The notes under the pieces are model-generated. The model was not told where the DNA came from, did not search any database, and was given only the letters and a program-made list of their open reading frames with translations. A program made the translations under genes and the position numbers. Below are positions 34,826 through 46,171 of a DNA stretch of 64,000 nucleotides, in pieces. Source of the stretch: Tenodera sinensis (lineage: Eukaryota > Arthropoda > Insecta > Mantodea > Mantidae); contig CM060963.1 of the NCBI GenBank assembly GCA_030765045.1, positions 114,436,235 through 114,500,234 of the forward strand. The letters are read 5' to 3'. How positions within the stretch are numbered: the stretch's first letter is position 1; the number at the start of each line of letters is the position of its first letter.

Positions 34826-35289
34826 CTCTACAAATAAGACTGTCAACGCCGTAGTATATGATGCTTCACCTAAGAAATTTAAGATCAATTACAAGAAATC
34901 CGACTTTCTGAAAGATAGTGGTGAGAACGCTCCTAGTAAAACTGAAGGGACAAAATAAGAGTCCCAGAACATCTCAAAGATAAGAACCTTTTAGATTGGA
35001 CGGTGATTGATGAAGATGAAACTATGATTGGCGAGTTTCATCTTCACAGATCACAGTTTAAAATCTGTTCGAGGCTATTGAACCGAGGTTCGCAATGAGG
35101 TCTTTGGTATAGCACATGGAGCTGGAGGATGCTGCCCATACTGGCAAAATCCTAGTTAAAAAGAGGCAGGACAAAGCCCCTGAAAAGAGTGACGCCCAAG
35201 AAATAAAAAAGGGCTAAATTGAATCTACTGCCGCATAATCCAAGACAATGAAGAGTTACCTTCGAGTTCTTATCCCATACAGATTTTGA

Positions 35290-36240
35290 TATGGCTTTCC
35301 TACAAGGGAACATACGAGTACATGGAATTACAACACGACCAGAGCTAGAACTTTTACTAAAAAAGAACGAACCTTTAATCTATGTTTGCAGGAGACTAAG
35401 CTGCGTCCACCAGACGCTTTCCAACTAAGGCGATACACCCTAGTACGGTGTGATGTTACACCAGGTAGAGGGTGTTCCGGCACATGGTGGCGCTATGATG
35501 CTTGTCAGAGATGATGTACATATGGAATCTCTAGCTTTACGCCGGATATACAATCGTTGCCGTAACGATTATACTGCCAAAAATTCACTTTACCATTTGT
35601 AACTTATATTTGCCGCCGTCCCATAACGTCTCGCACATTCATTTAGATCTAGTTTCCCAGTTACCAACACTGTGTCTGTTGGTGGGAGACTTCAATGTAC
35701 ACCAACTACTCTGGGGTTCAAGTCGCGCTTGTGCGAGAAGCAACGTTATCGCTGATTTCTTGGATAATTACAACCTAGCTCTCCTCAACACTGGAGAGCC
35801 TACATTTCTTTCTGACTCCTTCAATAGCTTTTGACACCTTGATGTTGCAGTTTGTTCATCTCAGATGGCAGTCTCCCTACAATGGAATGTCATCTCTCAT
35901 TTACACTCTAGTGACCACTTTTCATGTCTTATTAGTCTCTTAACGCAATATACATCTTTCACACGTATGCCCAAATGGGCCTTGGAGCATGCCAACTGGA
36001 ACATTTACACCCAGTTGGCTGTGTTTACATACAACGAGCACGACTTAGTGAATGACTTGGCGGAGCATCTCACCAAGAGCATTCTCCCTGCTGCCGAACA
36101 ATCTATTCCGCGGTCGACTTCCCACTCCCGTCGATTTCCTATGCCCTGGTGGACGAAAGAATGTTGGAATGCCATTTGTGCTCGAAGGCGTGCTCTTATG
36201 ACTTTTCAGCATAACCGTACATTGGATAACGTTATCTAAT
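35290..36240 (+). pseudogene. LINE-D ORF2 endonuclease
   Basis: The start reads MAFLQGNIRVHGITTRPEL, then a degraded YVCRRL (usual CLQETK) and, further on, CLLVGDFNVHQLLWGS. This gives the GDFN metal-binding motif of the APE endonuclease at about 35680. The region then reads NYNLALLNTGEPTFL, and the expected SDH block is seen as HSSDHFSCLI near 35905 in another frame, followed by a MPKWALEHANWNIY linker typical of I-type elements. Several frameshifts separate these blocks. The enzyme would have nicked target DNA; it is inactive here. Confidence 0.75.
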
Positions 36241-36599
36241 ACAAGAAAATGGGCTCCTGGCTCAGACAAGTCATTTAAGACAGCAAAAAAGGCATCATGC
36301 AGCAAATTTGTAGCTTCATTTAACCGATATGCACCTTCCGCGGTTGTATGGGATAAGTTAAGGCGCGTAGCCGCTAAATCGACCCATCTACCAATTTCGC
36401 GTTTGAATATAGCTACAGGAGATGCCGATCCATTTGAAGCGGCCAACACGTTTGACATGCTTTCACTCAAGTGTCTGGCTCGGATGACTACTCCCCCGAG
36501 TTCCTTGCAATTAAAACTCAGGTGGAATTCAAAGCTTCGCGTTTAGTTCCAGAAACGTATAAGATTACAATTGCCTTTTCATCTCTTTACAATTGCCTC

Positions 36600-37470
36600 T
36601 TTTCACCATGGTGGAGTTAGAGCATTCTCTTTCATCTTCGCCACTTTTAGCACCAGGACCAGACGGCATTCACGTACAAATGTTACAACGGCTCTCTCCT
36701 GATAGTAAGGCATTTCTGCTAGAGGTCTATAATCGTGCTTGAGTTGACAGTATACTCCTAGAAAATTGGCGGAAGGCCACCGTTGTTCCCATCTTGACGG
36801 CTGGAAGGAACCGTCGTCTTCCCTCCAATCACCGTCCTATTTCCCTCAACAGTTGCGTTTGGAAGGTGATGGAACGCATGATCAATGGACGATTGGTATG
36901 TTGCTTAGAAAGTCGTAACCTACCGAGTAACATCCAGTGCGGTTTTCGACGAGGCTGTTCAACTGTAAACCATCTTGTGTCAATATCGACAAAGATAATG
37001 GACGCATTTATGAAGAACTGCGCTGACGGGCAGGGATTCTACGTTCCCTGTATACGTGGAACATACCTGGACACCTACCGAAGTTCATTCCGGAGTTCAT
37101 GAAAGGCCGCTTTTTCCGGTTAAGGGTTGGCTCGGTTTTTTGTAATTATTTTGTTCAGGAGGAGGGTTCGGTACTAATTGTCACACTTTTTGCTATATGA
37201 ATTAACTCCATCCGGAAATGTGTTCTACCTCGATTTACGTCATGCCTTTTCGTAGACGACTTCGGCGTCTAATGTACTTCTCAGCACACGGCGTTCTTGC
37301 AACGGTGCTTGTAGCAGTGTTTGGACAACTTTCGAGAATGGAGCTGAAAAAAACGGCTTCAGATTCTCAACCGAGAATTCACTCTGCGTCAATTTCTGGC
37401 GCTGTGGGAAACAATTACCACCATTGCTCCGTTCCGGTCGAGATTTACTTACCTTCGCAGAAGAGCCAAG
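36600..37470 (+). pseudogene. LINE-D ORF2 reverse transcriptase
   Basis: Blocks are readable in order: APGPDGIHVQMLQRL, WRKATVVPILTAGRN with HRPISLNSCVWKVMERMING, and CGFRRGCSTVNHLVSISTKI. After a decayed stretch (37100-37240), CLFVDDFGV follows, with the FVDD catalytic pair at 37249-37260 (YVDD is usual for the clade). The wording SC..K..ERM..RL and CGFRRG.ST..HLV fits the I clade. The block-A Asp is in the decayed stretch and cannot be read, and stops interrupt every frame. Confidence 0.8.
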
Positions 37471-37569
37471 GTTCCTGTGGTTGATCTTGGATAGGAAGTT
37501 TAGTTGGTCATTGTATATAGCACATCTGAGAGCACGATGTGACCATTCGCTGAATATCTTGGGGTACTA

Positions 37570-38037
37570 AATGACAAATCGTAGGGAGCGGATCGAACAA
37601 TTTTGTTGCGAATGTATCGTACACTGGCCCTATCCAAACTACACTATGAGTATATTGTTTACTCTTCATTACGACCATCTTTGCTGAGATCAGACACAGT
37701 CCATAAGAGAGGCATACGCATGGAAGTAAGAGTTTTTCCAACAAGCCGAGTGGTGAGCCTTTACGCTGAATCCGCAGAACCTTCTCTGCAGCATCGGCGT
37801 AAGATTCTCTTAGCAAATTATGATTGTGCGCTTGAAGTATGTATGCCTAAGCACCCAACGTTCGCTTCTTTCTTCACCTGCACGCTAAGAGAACTATATA
37901 GGAAAAGCACACTTTGCCCTAAGACAGCGGATTTTCGCTTTCAGTATCTTCTAGGGAAGCTTGGAATTGAAATGCCAAAGTTGTTTCCCAAGGGGGAGAA
38001 GCGCTACCCCCTTGGTTACCTAGCACACTCCATATAG
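37570..38037 (+). pseudogene. LINE-D ORF2 thumb/C-terminal domain
   Basis: This frame reads LRMYRTLALSKLHYEYIVYS, SLRPSLLRSDTVHKRGIRM, a TSRVVSLYAESAEPSLQHRR block and a longer acidic/basic tail ending LGYLAHSI followed by a stop at about 38037. It is the standard post-RT domain of I-type elements ('LVRSKLDYG...VYGSA...LDPVHHQGIRLA.GAFRTSPV.SL..EA.EP.L..RR'). It is the longest uninterrupted stretch of ORF2 in this copy (144 codons). Confidence 0.8.
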
Positions 38038-38069
38038 ATCTTGGGATGAAATCCACGATGCAGAATTGT

Positions 38070-38265
38070 AGTGTCCACACGTGGTTTTTAGAATCTTTGT
38101 CAGGCTACACTGACCGACGTTTTATCTACGTTTTATGGAACCAAATCACAAACTTTCGGTTTCCATAATAGCACTTCCATTTATACGGAAGAGCTGCATG
38201 CAATATATAGAGCCGTACTATATCTGCACCGTCGTAAATTAGTGACTGCCTGATTTTGAGTGAGT
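38070..38265 (+). pseudogene. LINE-D RNase H remnant
   Basis: Frame-broken pieces match RNase H of I-type LINEs: GYTDRRF (usual YTDGSK), then FHNSTSIYTEELHAIYRAVL with YLHRRKLVTA, where the Glu of the 'ElxAi' motif is kept, and a trailing ILS-like strand just before the junction at 38265. RNase H would remove the RNA template. Only the first two of the usual catalytic motifs survive, in different frames. Confidence 0.6.
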
Positions 38266-39108
38266 CATTGGACATATCATCCAATGCCCGGGTGTTCACC
38301 ACTCCACGGGAGGAGTTCAAAGTCCTATGCAGTTCTACACGTATCGGATAGCTGGCTAGCATATTCGCCTTAAGTAAGGTAGCCGCCTGGGATGCTCAAT
38401 TTGCTTCAATCAGGAGCGTGACGTTGCCAGATCTTGTACATGCTTTAACTGGGCCACCTATTTTATCAAGACCCTTTTGTATGACAAATGGGTTCACCAA
38501 TGAAAATTTCCTTCCTTCCTCAGTTCTGGTAAATATTAAGTAGCGAGAACCACCCGACTCTGCTACTTCCTTTCCAATCACTTTCTGGGTTTTATAATTT
38601 TGTTTGGGATGTCTCATGGGATGATATCCTCCACCATTTCAAATGTCTCCGATGGCATGCTAACATCCTGGGCGCCACCCCGGCTTAGATGAGAGTCCTG
38701 CCCTTCACGTTGCTCATCCTGGGGTCTCACCTCCCAATGTATAGACAGAGGGACCCAATCGCCTTCAGGAGTGTATCAGCTCATGCAATGGCCCCTCCCC
38801 GGGACTGACCTTTATCAGCAGATACGAACACGGATCCTACTTGATAATCAGGGGCTGGGAATTACGCGATAACCCAGTCACCCCTTGCGTCTCCACATCC
38901 TCCTACAACCCGCGCGTGAGTTATCCATCAGACTGTGTACAAGGAGGTATCAGATGGGACGTCAAACACAAAAGTGGACCAAAGGTGATTGGGGGTTTGG
39001 TGGGTGCCCTCTCACCTCTTGGAGGCACACAATCGAGAGTATGGCTCGGGGCCCAGGGTACGTCAAACCCGTACCTGCTGTAGTAGGACCCCCTGGGGGA
39101 GTTTGATT
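38265..39108 (-). mobile_element. LINE-D second copy, inverted 5' region and ORF1
   Basis: On the minus strand this copy repeats the 5' region and ORF1 start of LINE-D. The 5' end is at about 39108 (CCCAGGGGGTCCTACTACAG). The ORF1 part reads TRTEEGRKFSLVNPFVIQKG, GGPVKACTRSGN, LASYPIRVELHRTLNSSRGV and ALDDMSND, then breaks off at 38265. It is a separate, diverged copy rather than a recent duplicate. Together with the plus-strand copy it makes inverted arms of about 850 bp around the 33.4-39.1 kb block. Confidence 0.75.
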
Positions 39109-39299
39109 TCTCAGTCCTCTTCTCCTAGATGAGTCGTCGACCAGGACTACCGAGCCTCATCTACCCGTTGTGGAATGTTCTTTGCTTCCTCTCACCTCTT
39201 GCCTACCTGTAGTAAAAAATGACAGTAGACCGTCTGGATCGGGTACTGAGGCCCTCCGCCACGTCAAGGCGACATTCCTTCAGAGGGGCTGTCCAAGCA

Positions 39300-39357
<58 letters not shown>

Positions 39358-39471
39358 AAACTTTTTCTATAAATCCTTTTTATATATATTTTTACGGTGA
39401 AATACCGACATGGATTTTTTCATGGAGTACAATAATTCCTCTACTTACTACTTGTAGTAGAGAAAGTAAAA
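39300..39471 (-). mobile_element. PAL outer-end fragment (copy 9)
   Basis: This starts at the CA tract and ends with ACTTACTACTTGTAGTAGAG plus AAAGTAAAAA, the best-preserved terminal hairpin in the window. Between them is TTTTACGGTGAAATACCGAC, the PAL subterminal sequence. It is directly followed by another PAL arm in the same orientation. Confidence 0.75.
39301..39354 (+). repeat. (AC)n microsatellite inside PAL
   Basis: This is a perfect AC run of about 27 units at the position homologous to the other PAL tracts. Confidence 0.95.
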
Positions 39472-40120
39472 ATGAATAACGATCTTCGATTTCACCAAAG
39501 TTGAAGTATTCGAAACCTCACACAAATAACAAGGAATATCTTCGAAATGGCTCACTCTACAAAAAATTTACTTGGACATGAATTTTGTGTTTTAGAAAGA
39601 TCTACACCTTTGTATAGTAAGATTTGTTCTATTTCTTACGCTTTAGCCTTTATGCCAAAGGCTTCTAGAATAAACAGGACTACATAGGATATAGCCAGAA
39701 AATTCAAAATATACATTTCATTTGCTACAAAATATCTCAAAATATGGCACTTTAATCAAAATTGTTACAGCCACTTTCGAGAAAATCAGCATTTTCAAAA
39801 AACTTTCCATGTAAATGGTAGTTTAGCTTGGAGGAATTGTCATCAAAATCTTCTTGCCGCATCCTTTAAAGATATTATACTTAAATACCAACTTTGGTTT
39901 TTAAGCGACTTTTCACTTTTTAGTTATTCTCATACATACAGCCTCACACAACGACACAGGACGCACAGACAGGCACAAACATACACAGGCACCTTTTTCT
40001 AAAAATGCTCTTTTTTAGGTTCAGGCCTGAAACTATACTTCAGGTGAAATCTGGCCATCAAATTTTTTGGTGGAATACAATACTTCCTCTACTTACTATA
40101 CATCGCAGAGAAAGTAAAAA
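39472..40120 (-). mobile_element. PAL right arm (copy 10)
   Basis: The arm body begins with GATTTCACCAAAGTTGAAGT and continues with ACAAGGAATATCTTCGAAAT, AATTCAAAATATACATTTCA and CTTTAAAGATATTATACTTA. It ends with CTTCCTCTACTTACTATACA and GCAGAGAAAGTAAAAAAG. The CA tract is reduced to scattered CACAGG/CACAAA motifs near 39950-39990. The inner end is missing. Confidence 0.75.
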
Positions 40121-40717
40121 AGTAGAACGCTTTTAAACAAAATTTACTTCGAATAACACTCTTTGTGTCATCACCGACTTCTGAAACACATCTTATTATT
40201 CGTTTGCATTTTAAATACTTTTGTCACCCCCGCATACTTAAAACAAAGCTCTAATCGAACTATTTCTGAAAAAGTTTCTCAATTAACTTGAAGTGTATAG
40301 ACAAATCAGCTTTTCTAAGAACGATGTGCAGATGTTACATAAAAATAAATGATAGTAGGTTGGATGAACTCTGAACACAACAGGTATTTTGTTTATAATA
40401 ATATGTAAATAAAGGTAGGTAAAAGGTTATAAAATAAATAAAAAATTAATTAATTTCAAAAAATCTGATGAACGATATTCACACACCTTTCTTTACCTTT
40501 CTTTGCTGCTTGCATACTTTCGTATTAAAGAACCCATTCATTTAAAAACATTATTAGGGCTAGGAAGTTCATGCATTTGCATGTTTTTTCTTAGGGGTTA
40601 AAAAGGTATGCTTTTACATTATGTGCATGAGTTATGGAATTTTGAGTTATTTGGACATGGTTTTATGGTTCATATAACTGCATATTTTCTTGTTTTTGAT
40701 AAATGTATAATATTTAA

Positions 40718-40948
40718 ATATTATAACTCCTATATTGCATATTTTAATGATTTTTATGGTTTTTATTTTTTTTTCCATGTACATAATATTTTTCATATTG
40801 GTGTTGCACATGATTATGCAACTCACGAAGATTTCAATATTATAGCCCCTATATTGCATATTTTAATTATTTTTGTGTTTTTTTTTTATTATTTTTTCCA
40901 TCTGTATAATATTTTTCATATTGGTAGTATTCCACACGATGATGCAAC
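40718..40948 (+). repeat. Subterminal tandem duplication in the hAT element
   Basis: Two direct copies of a unit of about 115 bp each begin with ATTATARCYCCTATATTGCA and end with GATKATGCAACTC (40718-40824 and 40837-40948). Subterminal repeats in hAT elements are often transposase-binding regions; a binding role here is only inferred. Confidence 0.65.
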
Positions 40949-41209
40949 TCGCGAGGTGGCGAGAACTAATGCTGAGTCAAGTTGTCATGCAGTGAATCCC
41001 CTGTTTCCATCCTTTCATTATATGTATGTGCGTAGAGAATAATCCGTGCGTTATCTGAGAGGTTTATATTAGCAAAGATAAAGTGCAGGCCAACGCTTTG
41101 AGCAGCAGGATTATAGCAACGCTTGCTTGCCCACCAGTAGCTGTGTCGTGGTCTTCAAACGTAACAGTGTTGTGAACTGGTTCCCACCAAATTAAATTAG
41201 GCGTATAAA

Positions 41210-42500
41210 ATGTTAAAAAGCTCTTCAAATGCAGAAAATAAAACCAACTTCGAGTGCTAGATTAATTAATTTACAGAGTTTTTGGGTGATTTAATATATA
41301 CAAATAGTAGGGTACCGTTTTGTGGAGCGTGTGAGAAAAATGTAGGGAGTCAGAAAAGATTTCAAATATTTCAGCACATAAATACAGCAAAACATAAGGA
41401 GAATTTAATCGGAAAACTCGCAAATAAAGAACCTGTTCAAAAACAACTAGTAGAGTGTTTAGGAAGTAGGGTTACTGAATGTTCCTATGACTTCTGCCAA
41501 GCATTTTGTGCTGCTGATATTACCTTGTTCAAAATTAATAATCCGACATTTAAAAACTTTCTTGCCAAGTACACTCGACAACATGTGCCTGAAGAAAGTA
41601 CACTGCGCAAGACTTATGTAGGTCATTGTTACAATAGCGTGTTGTCAAATATACAAAATGAATTAGCGGATCAGTTTGTGTGGTTGTCTGTTACCCCTGA
41701 TTCTGAGCGCCGTTCTATTTCTAGTATAATTGTGGGTGCTTTAAATAATGGTCAAAAGACTACACCTTATCTTCTTAATGTGAGCGAATTGTCGGCCACT
41801 GATAATATAACTGTGATCCAGTTTGTGATGGACTCTTCGAAATTACTATGGCCATGTGGAATCAGATACGACCTGTTACTTTTATCTGTTGCTGATGCAG
41901 GTCCTTATATGGTAAAATCATGTATTTTTCCTAACTTAGTTCATATAACTTGTTTGGCACACGCTATTCATCGCATTTCTGAGACAGTACGTGATTCTTT
42001 CCCATTGGTAGATAGATCTGTGCCCAGTGCAAAGAGAATTTTTATTATATCTCCTAAAAGAATTAAGTTGTTTAGATCAACAGTACCAAATATACGACTT
42101 CCTCCTGCACCTGCCCATTTTTCGTTCTTACCAACAGCCATAAGGGCATTGGAAACTGCAAGATCTCCTTTGCATGAATGACTTACTGTCTTTGAAAAAA
42201 ACAATATGTGATCTAAGTTAGGTTCCTGGTAGCATAGGACAAAAAGTGAAAGAGAAAGTGAACTATGTAATTTCAAAAAATTCTGGTTATAAACCGATGT
42301 GCGATATTCGAGACATCCTCGAAAGAAAATCAACTGTCACACCAAGAGACTTGACTCTCTCTGTGAAGCAGTTAACATCATTTAAATATGCCCCGATAAT
42401 ATCTTGTGACGTGGAGAGAAGTTTTTCACTTTATAAAAGTGTTTTGCGAGACAACAGACGATGTTTTACAGTTGAAAATTTGTGCAAAGTGTGGTTGTGA
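41210..42500 (+). pseudogene. hAT transposase (CGGBP1-like), internally deleted
   Basis: A zinc-finger-like N-terminus (FCGACEKNVG...HINTAKHKENL, two Cys and two His) is followed by AADITLFKINNPTFKNFLAK and VPEESTLRKTYV. The RNase H-like core reads SVTPDSERRSISSIIVGAL (the usual first Asp context 'VDETTD' is damaged), then LSVADAGPYMVKS (second Asp present) and NLVHITCLAHAIHRI, with the CxxH motif of hAT enzymes. An uninterrupted frame runs to 42181. After a deletion and frame change, the C-terminal dimerisation block FKYAPIISCDVERSFSLYKS and LRDNRRCF end at 42500. The likely start is ATG 41210, with a frameshift near 41265. This is far from the usual full length, and the tryptophan-rich middle is lost. 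Confidence 0.85.
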
Positions 42501-42689
42501 ACTGCAATTTAGCAGTTAATACTAGCAGCGGGACCACTTTATTATTTATACTAACTCGTCTACTGCAAAGGGACATTAATCGTTTTAATTAAATAGTGCA
42601 TATTTCTTGGCATATTTTCAAGTTTTTAAGAGCATATTTGCATGCATATTTCAATGCTTTTTAGGGCATGAACTTCCGAGCTCTAATAA

Positions 42690-44455
42690 TTATATTTGCT
42701 ATCCTATTTGCCGTAATATTTTAGCTAGATATTTTTTCAAACTATGGGTCGCAATTCTCTAAGTTTGTAAATTTTAAAGCTTACTATTTGAAAATTGAAA
42801 TGTATGATCAACAAATAAAGAACACTTCCGAAAGAAATAAGTTGATTACGTAACACGAAAACTCATTCAGGTATCATCACAAAAACATTAATTACGTCAT
42901 CGCTTTTGTCAAGATAACGTTTAACGTTACAAGTGCGAGAACTTCCCTAATATTTATGTAAATTTACTTAAGTGTTTTTAATATATCGCTGTGCTTTTAA
43001 AATGGTGGAACCTGAGAAATGTTTCGCCACAATGGTGGCTACCCGTTCTTTTGAGGATATGCATGAGGTGTTTTACGCCCCTTAAAAGTAAAAGAGAGAA
43101 AGGGGGGTCATAATGATGATGGGTTTATCTAAATATTCACATTAATAATTATTATAGGTAAACAGTTGAATTTATCAACTACACAATAAAATAAACAAAA
43201 GTGCGACATACTAGGACTAGTTATTTCATAAACTAGTTAATCAAAATAACGTATTTATTCCAACAGTTGGTTATCATTTCATTGCCATAGAAAGCGATTT
43301 ATAGGGAGCCTAGCAATAACCTTATTATAGTGTTTGAATGAGCCCCTTAATATTTGAAAATGTGCCTTGAAACCAAAAAAACATTTTTTTTCTGATCAGA
43401 TTGTTCATCGCTTTGTTCTTGCATAAAATGAACATTATTAGCTTAGGCACTATCTACTAAATTTCAACCGGGAATTACTATTTCTAGCCCCGAAATGCTG
43501 AATAATTATGTGGATTTTGTTTCCTTTGATTTTCCAGCTTTTTATTAATATATTTGTTAAATGAGGCTTCAAAATTATTAATTGAAACGCACTCAAGCTG
43601 AAATACACAATGTTTAAGATCCGTGAAAGAACAATGGCACTACTCTGCTTAGGATCTTCTATCTAGTGTAACATGTTGCAGAATAAACAGTTGAGCAAAA
43701 GTGAGTCGAGAAGGATGATTGGTAACGGAAAGAAACCAGTCCCAATAGCAGCCTAAGGCACTCGAGGAAATATGTATCTCTAGCTCCTGGGTATCTCCAA
43801 TGAACACCTTGCGTTGCGTAATACAAATGGCACATAAAAATAAATAATACCTATGCTCGTTTCACTGTTTGTGCTTTTCTTACAGGGACTACTGTTTAGA
43901 TTTGTCTCATTTTCCCAAAGGAATGTATGGTAATAAGTCTTCAATTTGAGCATTCTGAGGATAGACCGGATACCCGTGACTTTGAAGGAAGTAAAAATGG
44001 ATGTGCCAGTTTATACGTATAAATGATCTTCAAATAAGTCGAGTAAAAGGGAAGGCATATACAATGGTATATAAATGCTGTGAGTATCAATTTTCTGTAA
44101 TCATGAGAATGTAAGTTCAAAATATCTACTGCAACTTGGCTGGTTCATTTCTATCTTCTAGTTAGTATCACCCTCCTTAAAAATTGCATTTATATTTATT
44201 TTCTCCTGAAAGTTTTGTAGAGAACGACAATTTGCTGTAAAAATGTTGCGCTCTCTTTCTGTATTAGTTGCCAATTAATGCACTTAACTTTAAAGTAGGG
44301 AGTAATCATGTCAACTGCCTTTAATCAGTTTCAACAGTTGCTGATGGATATTTGCCTTGCTGCTATTGTTATTGTGTTCTACAAGATTGTCAGGAAACCC
44401 AAAAGGATTATTTAAGTGATTGTGGCGTTCTCATACACCTAAGAGTTTCAAAGTG
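42690..44455. other. Unassigned AT-rich sequence
   Basis: No gene, tRNA-like element or repeat was recognised here. Confidence 0.4.
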
Positions 44456-44456
44456 G

Positions 44457-46171
44457 CTTATTGCTCATTTTTACTTCTAAGTAGAGGAAGTATTGTATTC
44501 CACCCAAAAGTTCCATGTCCAGATTTCGGCTCAAGTTTAGAACATCTCACTTTCCACATGCCAGCCAGATTCTAAGTCCGAACTTACTTACTGCGCATGC
44601 GCCGACAGTACTTTCACAATCGCCCACTAAATTTCACTGCATGACTAGCAGACGATTTTCGCATCTGCCAACATTGCTTTTTACACTACACTAGTTTTCG
44701 TTGCTAATACATTAAACACAAGTGCGCTCACTCGCGTCGTTGCCACAGACATACCGCTATCGCGTATGATGATGATTATTACATTTATATTATATATATT
44801 ATTTATATATAATACTATATATTATACTTATATGTATTATTTTATTATTTTATTGTTTAATGTTATTATATTTATTATATATATTTATATATTATATTTA
44901 TTATATTTAATATTATTATATTTTTATATTGTTTACTATTTATCGTTCTTTTTTGTTTATTTATTTTATATTATTATTTTTAATGTTATTAGATTTATAT
45001 TACATATATCATCTTTATATTATTTTTATTATTTATCGTTCTTTTTTATTTATTTCATATTATATTCTGCATAGCATTCGAGTTCTCAGAAGGCCCTCGT
45101 CATACAGGAACTGCATGCATGACTCCTCATTAAAGCACAGAGGCGCCAAATCTAATATACTGATAAAGCGATCCGTTGAACTAGTTGCTTCTAAGAAGGT
45201 CAGCAGCATACTGCCGACTCCCGCAAAAACATTCAAACTTACTATTGGCAACAAACTCCTAGGGAAATTCTGCTGTTGGCAGCGCTGCATTAACACAGCA
45301 ACTTCGGCAACTTTCGTGACCATTCGTGCACACTGCCGAGTGGGACTTTGCCGAAATTCTGACCAAGTGCTTGCGTAAGCTTTTCTAAACACTATCCCAG
45401 ATTTCACCAGAAATATATGTTTTGAAGCTCCCTGAATGCAATTAAAAATAAAATAAATAAATAAAAAAATAATTTAAAAAAATAAAAGCCCTTTCAGAAG
45501 AAGGTCCGCGCATTCGCGTGCGTGTGTGTCTCAGTCTGGACAGCATAAAGAAAATGAAAAGGCGGTTAGAAACCAAAGTTGGTATTTAAGTTTAATGTCC
45601 TTCAAGATGCGACACGAAGATTTTGAAGAAAATTGCTCCACTCCAACCTACCCTTTACATGGAAACTTCTTCGACAATTTTGATTTTCTTGAAAATGGCT
45701 CCAAAGATGTTGAATAAAATGACATATTTAAAATATTTCTGTAACCAATGAAATATACGATATTTTGAATTTTCTAGATATAGCCTATGACTCTTGAATA
45801 ACTTCTAAGTCGAAAGAATAGGCCAAGTCTTACTATACAAAACCTGTAGCATCTGCTAAACCACACAATTTATGTCCACATATATATCTTTTGTAGAGTG
45901 AACCATTTCGGAGATTTTCCTTGTTACTTGTGTCACTTAAACTTTCGTCAAATGCAGCATCTTTGTTCGCTTTTTTTTTTTTAAATATGTTAACTGTGCA
46001 AAGAGAATGGAATCTCAGAGCTTTAAAAGATTTGACTATCACTCAAAGTCTACTGAATTCTCGTATTCTTATTGCACGTACAAGGAGACAAGCAATAAGA
46101 TAATTTCTGCAAATGTTTGTCTACTAACACGAAGATATAGGAATAAGAGTTTGGAAGAATGATTAATGTAA
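44457..46171 (+). mobile_element. PAL arm split by an 869-bp insertion (copy 11)
   Basis: The outer end (44457-44527: TTTTTACTTCTAAGTAGAGG, GAAGTATTGTATTCCACCC, CCATGTCCAGATTTC) is separated from the rest of the arm (45397-46171: CCAGATTTCACCAGAAATAT onward) by a foreign insert. Removing the insert and one copy of the 9-bp repeat restores a continuous PAL sequence. The GT tract is short here (about 45516-45530). The arm ends with AAGAGTAGAGACAGAGAAG at the centre motif, where the next PAL arm starts. Confidence 0.8.
44528..45396. mobile_element. Insertion with 9-bp target duplication
   Basis: The 869-bp insert lies between two perfect CCAGATTTC copies (44519-44527 and 45397-45405). The right copy continues the interrupted PAL sequence. 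A 9-bp duplication is typical of Mutator-like elements. The ends share only GTTTAGAA as a short inverted motif, so a TIR is not proven. The interior is an extreme TAT-rich stretch (44760-45060) followed by a GC-balanced stretch (45070-45390) whose frames, one on each strand, show no known domain. Confidence 0.6.

Larger units (their letters stand above)
33408..38265 (+). mobile_element. LINE-D, decayed I-type LINE with RNase H remnant
   Basis: This element is read on the plus strand. A roughly 480-bp GC-richer 5' region begins at about 33408 (CCCAGGGAACTACTACGG). It is followed by ORF1 with zinc knuckles, ORF2 with endonuclease, reverse transcriptase with FVDD, the I-type thumb domain and a recognisable RNase H piece. 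All frames are interrupted. It stops abruptly at about 38265, where an inverted copy of its own 5' region begins (38265-39108). No poly(A) tail is seen, so the 3' end was lost. An RNase H domain after the reverse transcriptase is the hallmark of the I clade. Confidence 0.8.
40555..42685 (+). mobile_element. hAT transposon, CGGBP1-like, with TIRs and TSD
   Basis: The terminal inverted repeats are TAGGGCTAGGAAGTTCATGC on the left and, inverted, TAGAGCTCGGAAGTTCATGC on the right (18 of 20 match). The flanks are 8-bp AACATTAT (40547-40554) and ATAATTAT (42686-42693), 6 of 8 identical, consistent with an old 8-bp hAT duplication. The 2131-bp body holds one decayed transposase gene (41210-42500) and an AT-rich left subterminal region with a direct duplication (40718-40948). 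The right subterminal region repeats GCATATTT motifs near 42597-42650. It is an old autonomous element that has lost activity. Confidence 0.8.

Noticed and set aside
33408..39108. Twin-priming explanation for the inverted LINE-D copy
   Set aside because: Twin priming puts the inverted 5' segment upstream of the 3' part. Here the inverted 5' end lies downstream of RNase H, with its 5' end outermost, which does not fit.
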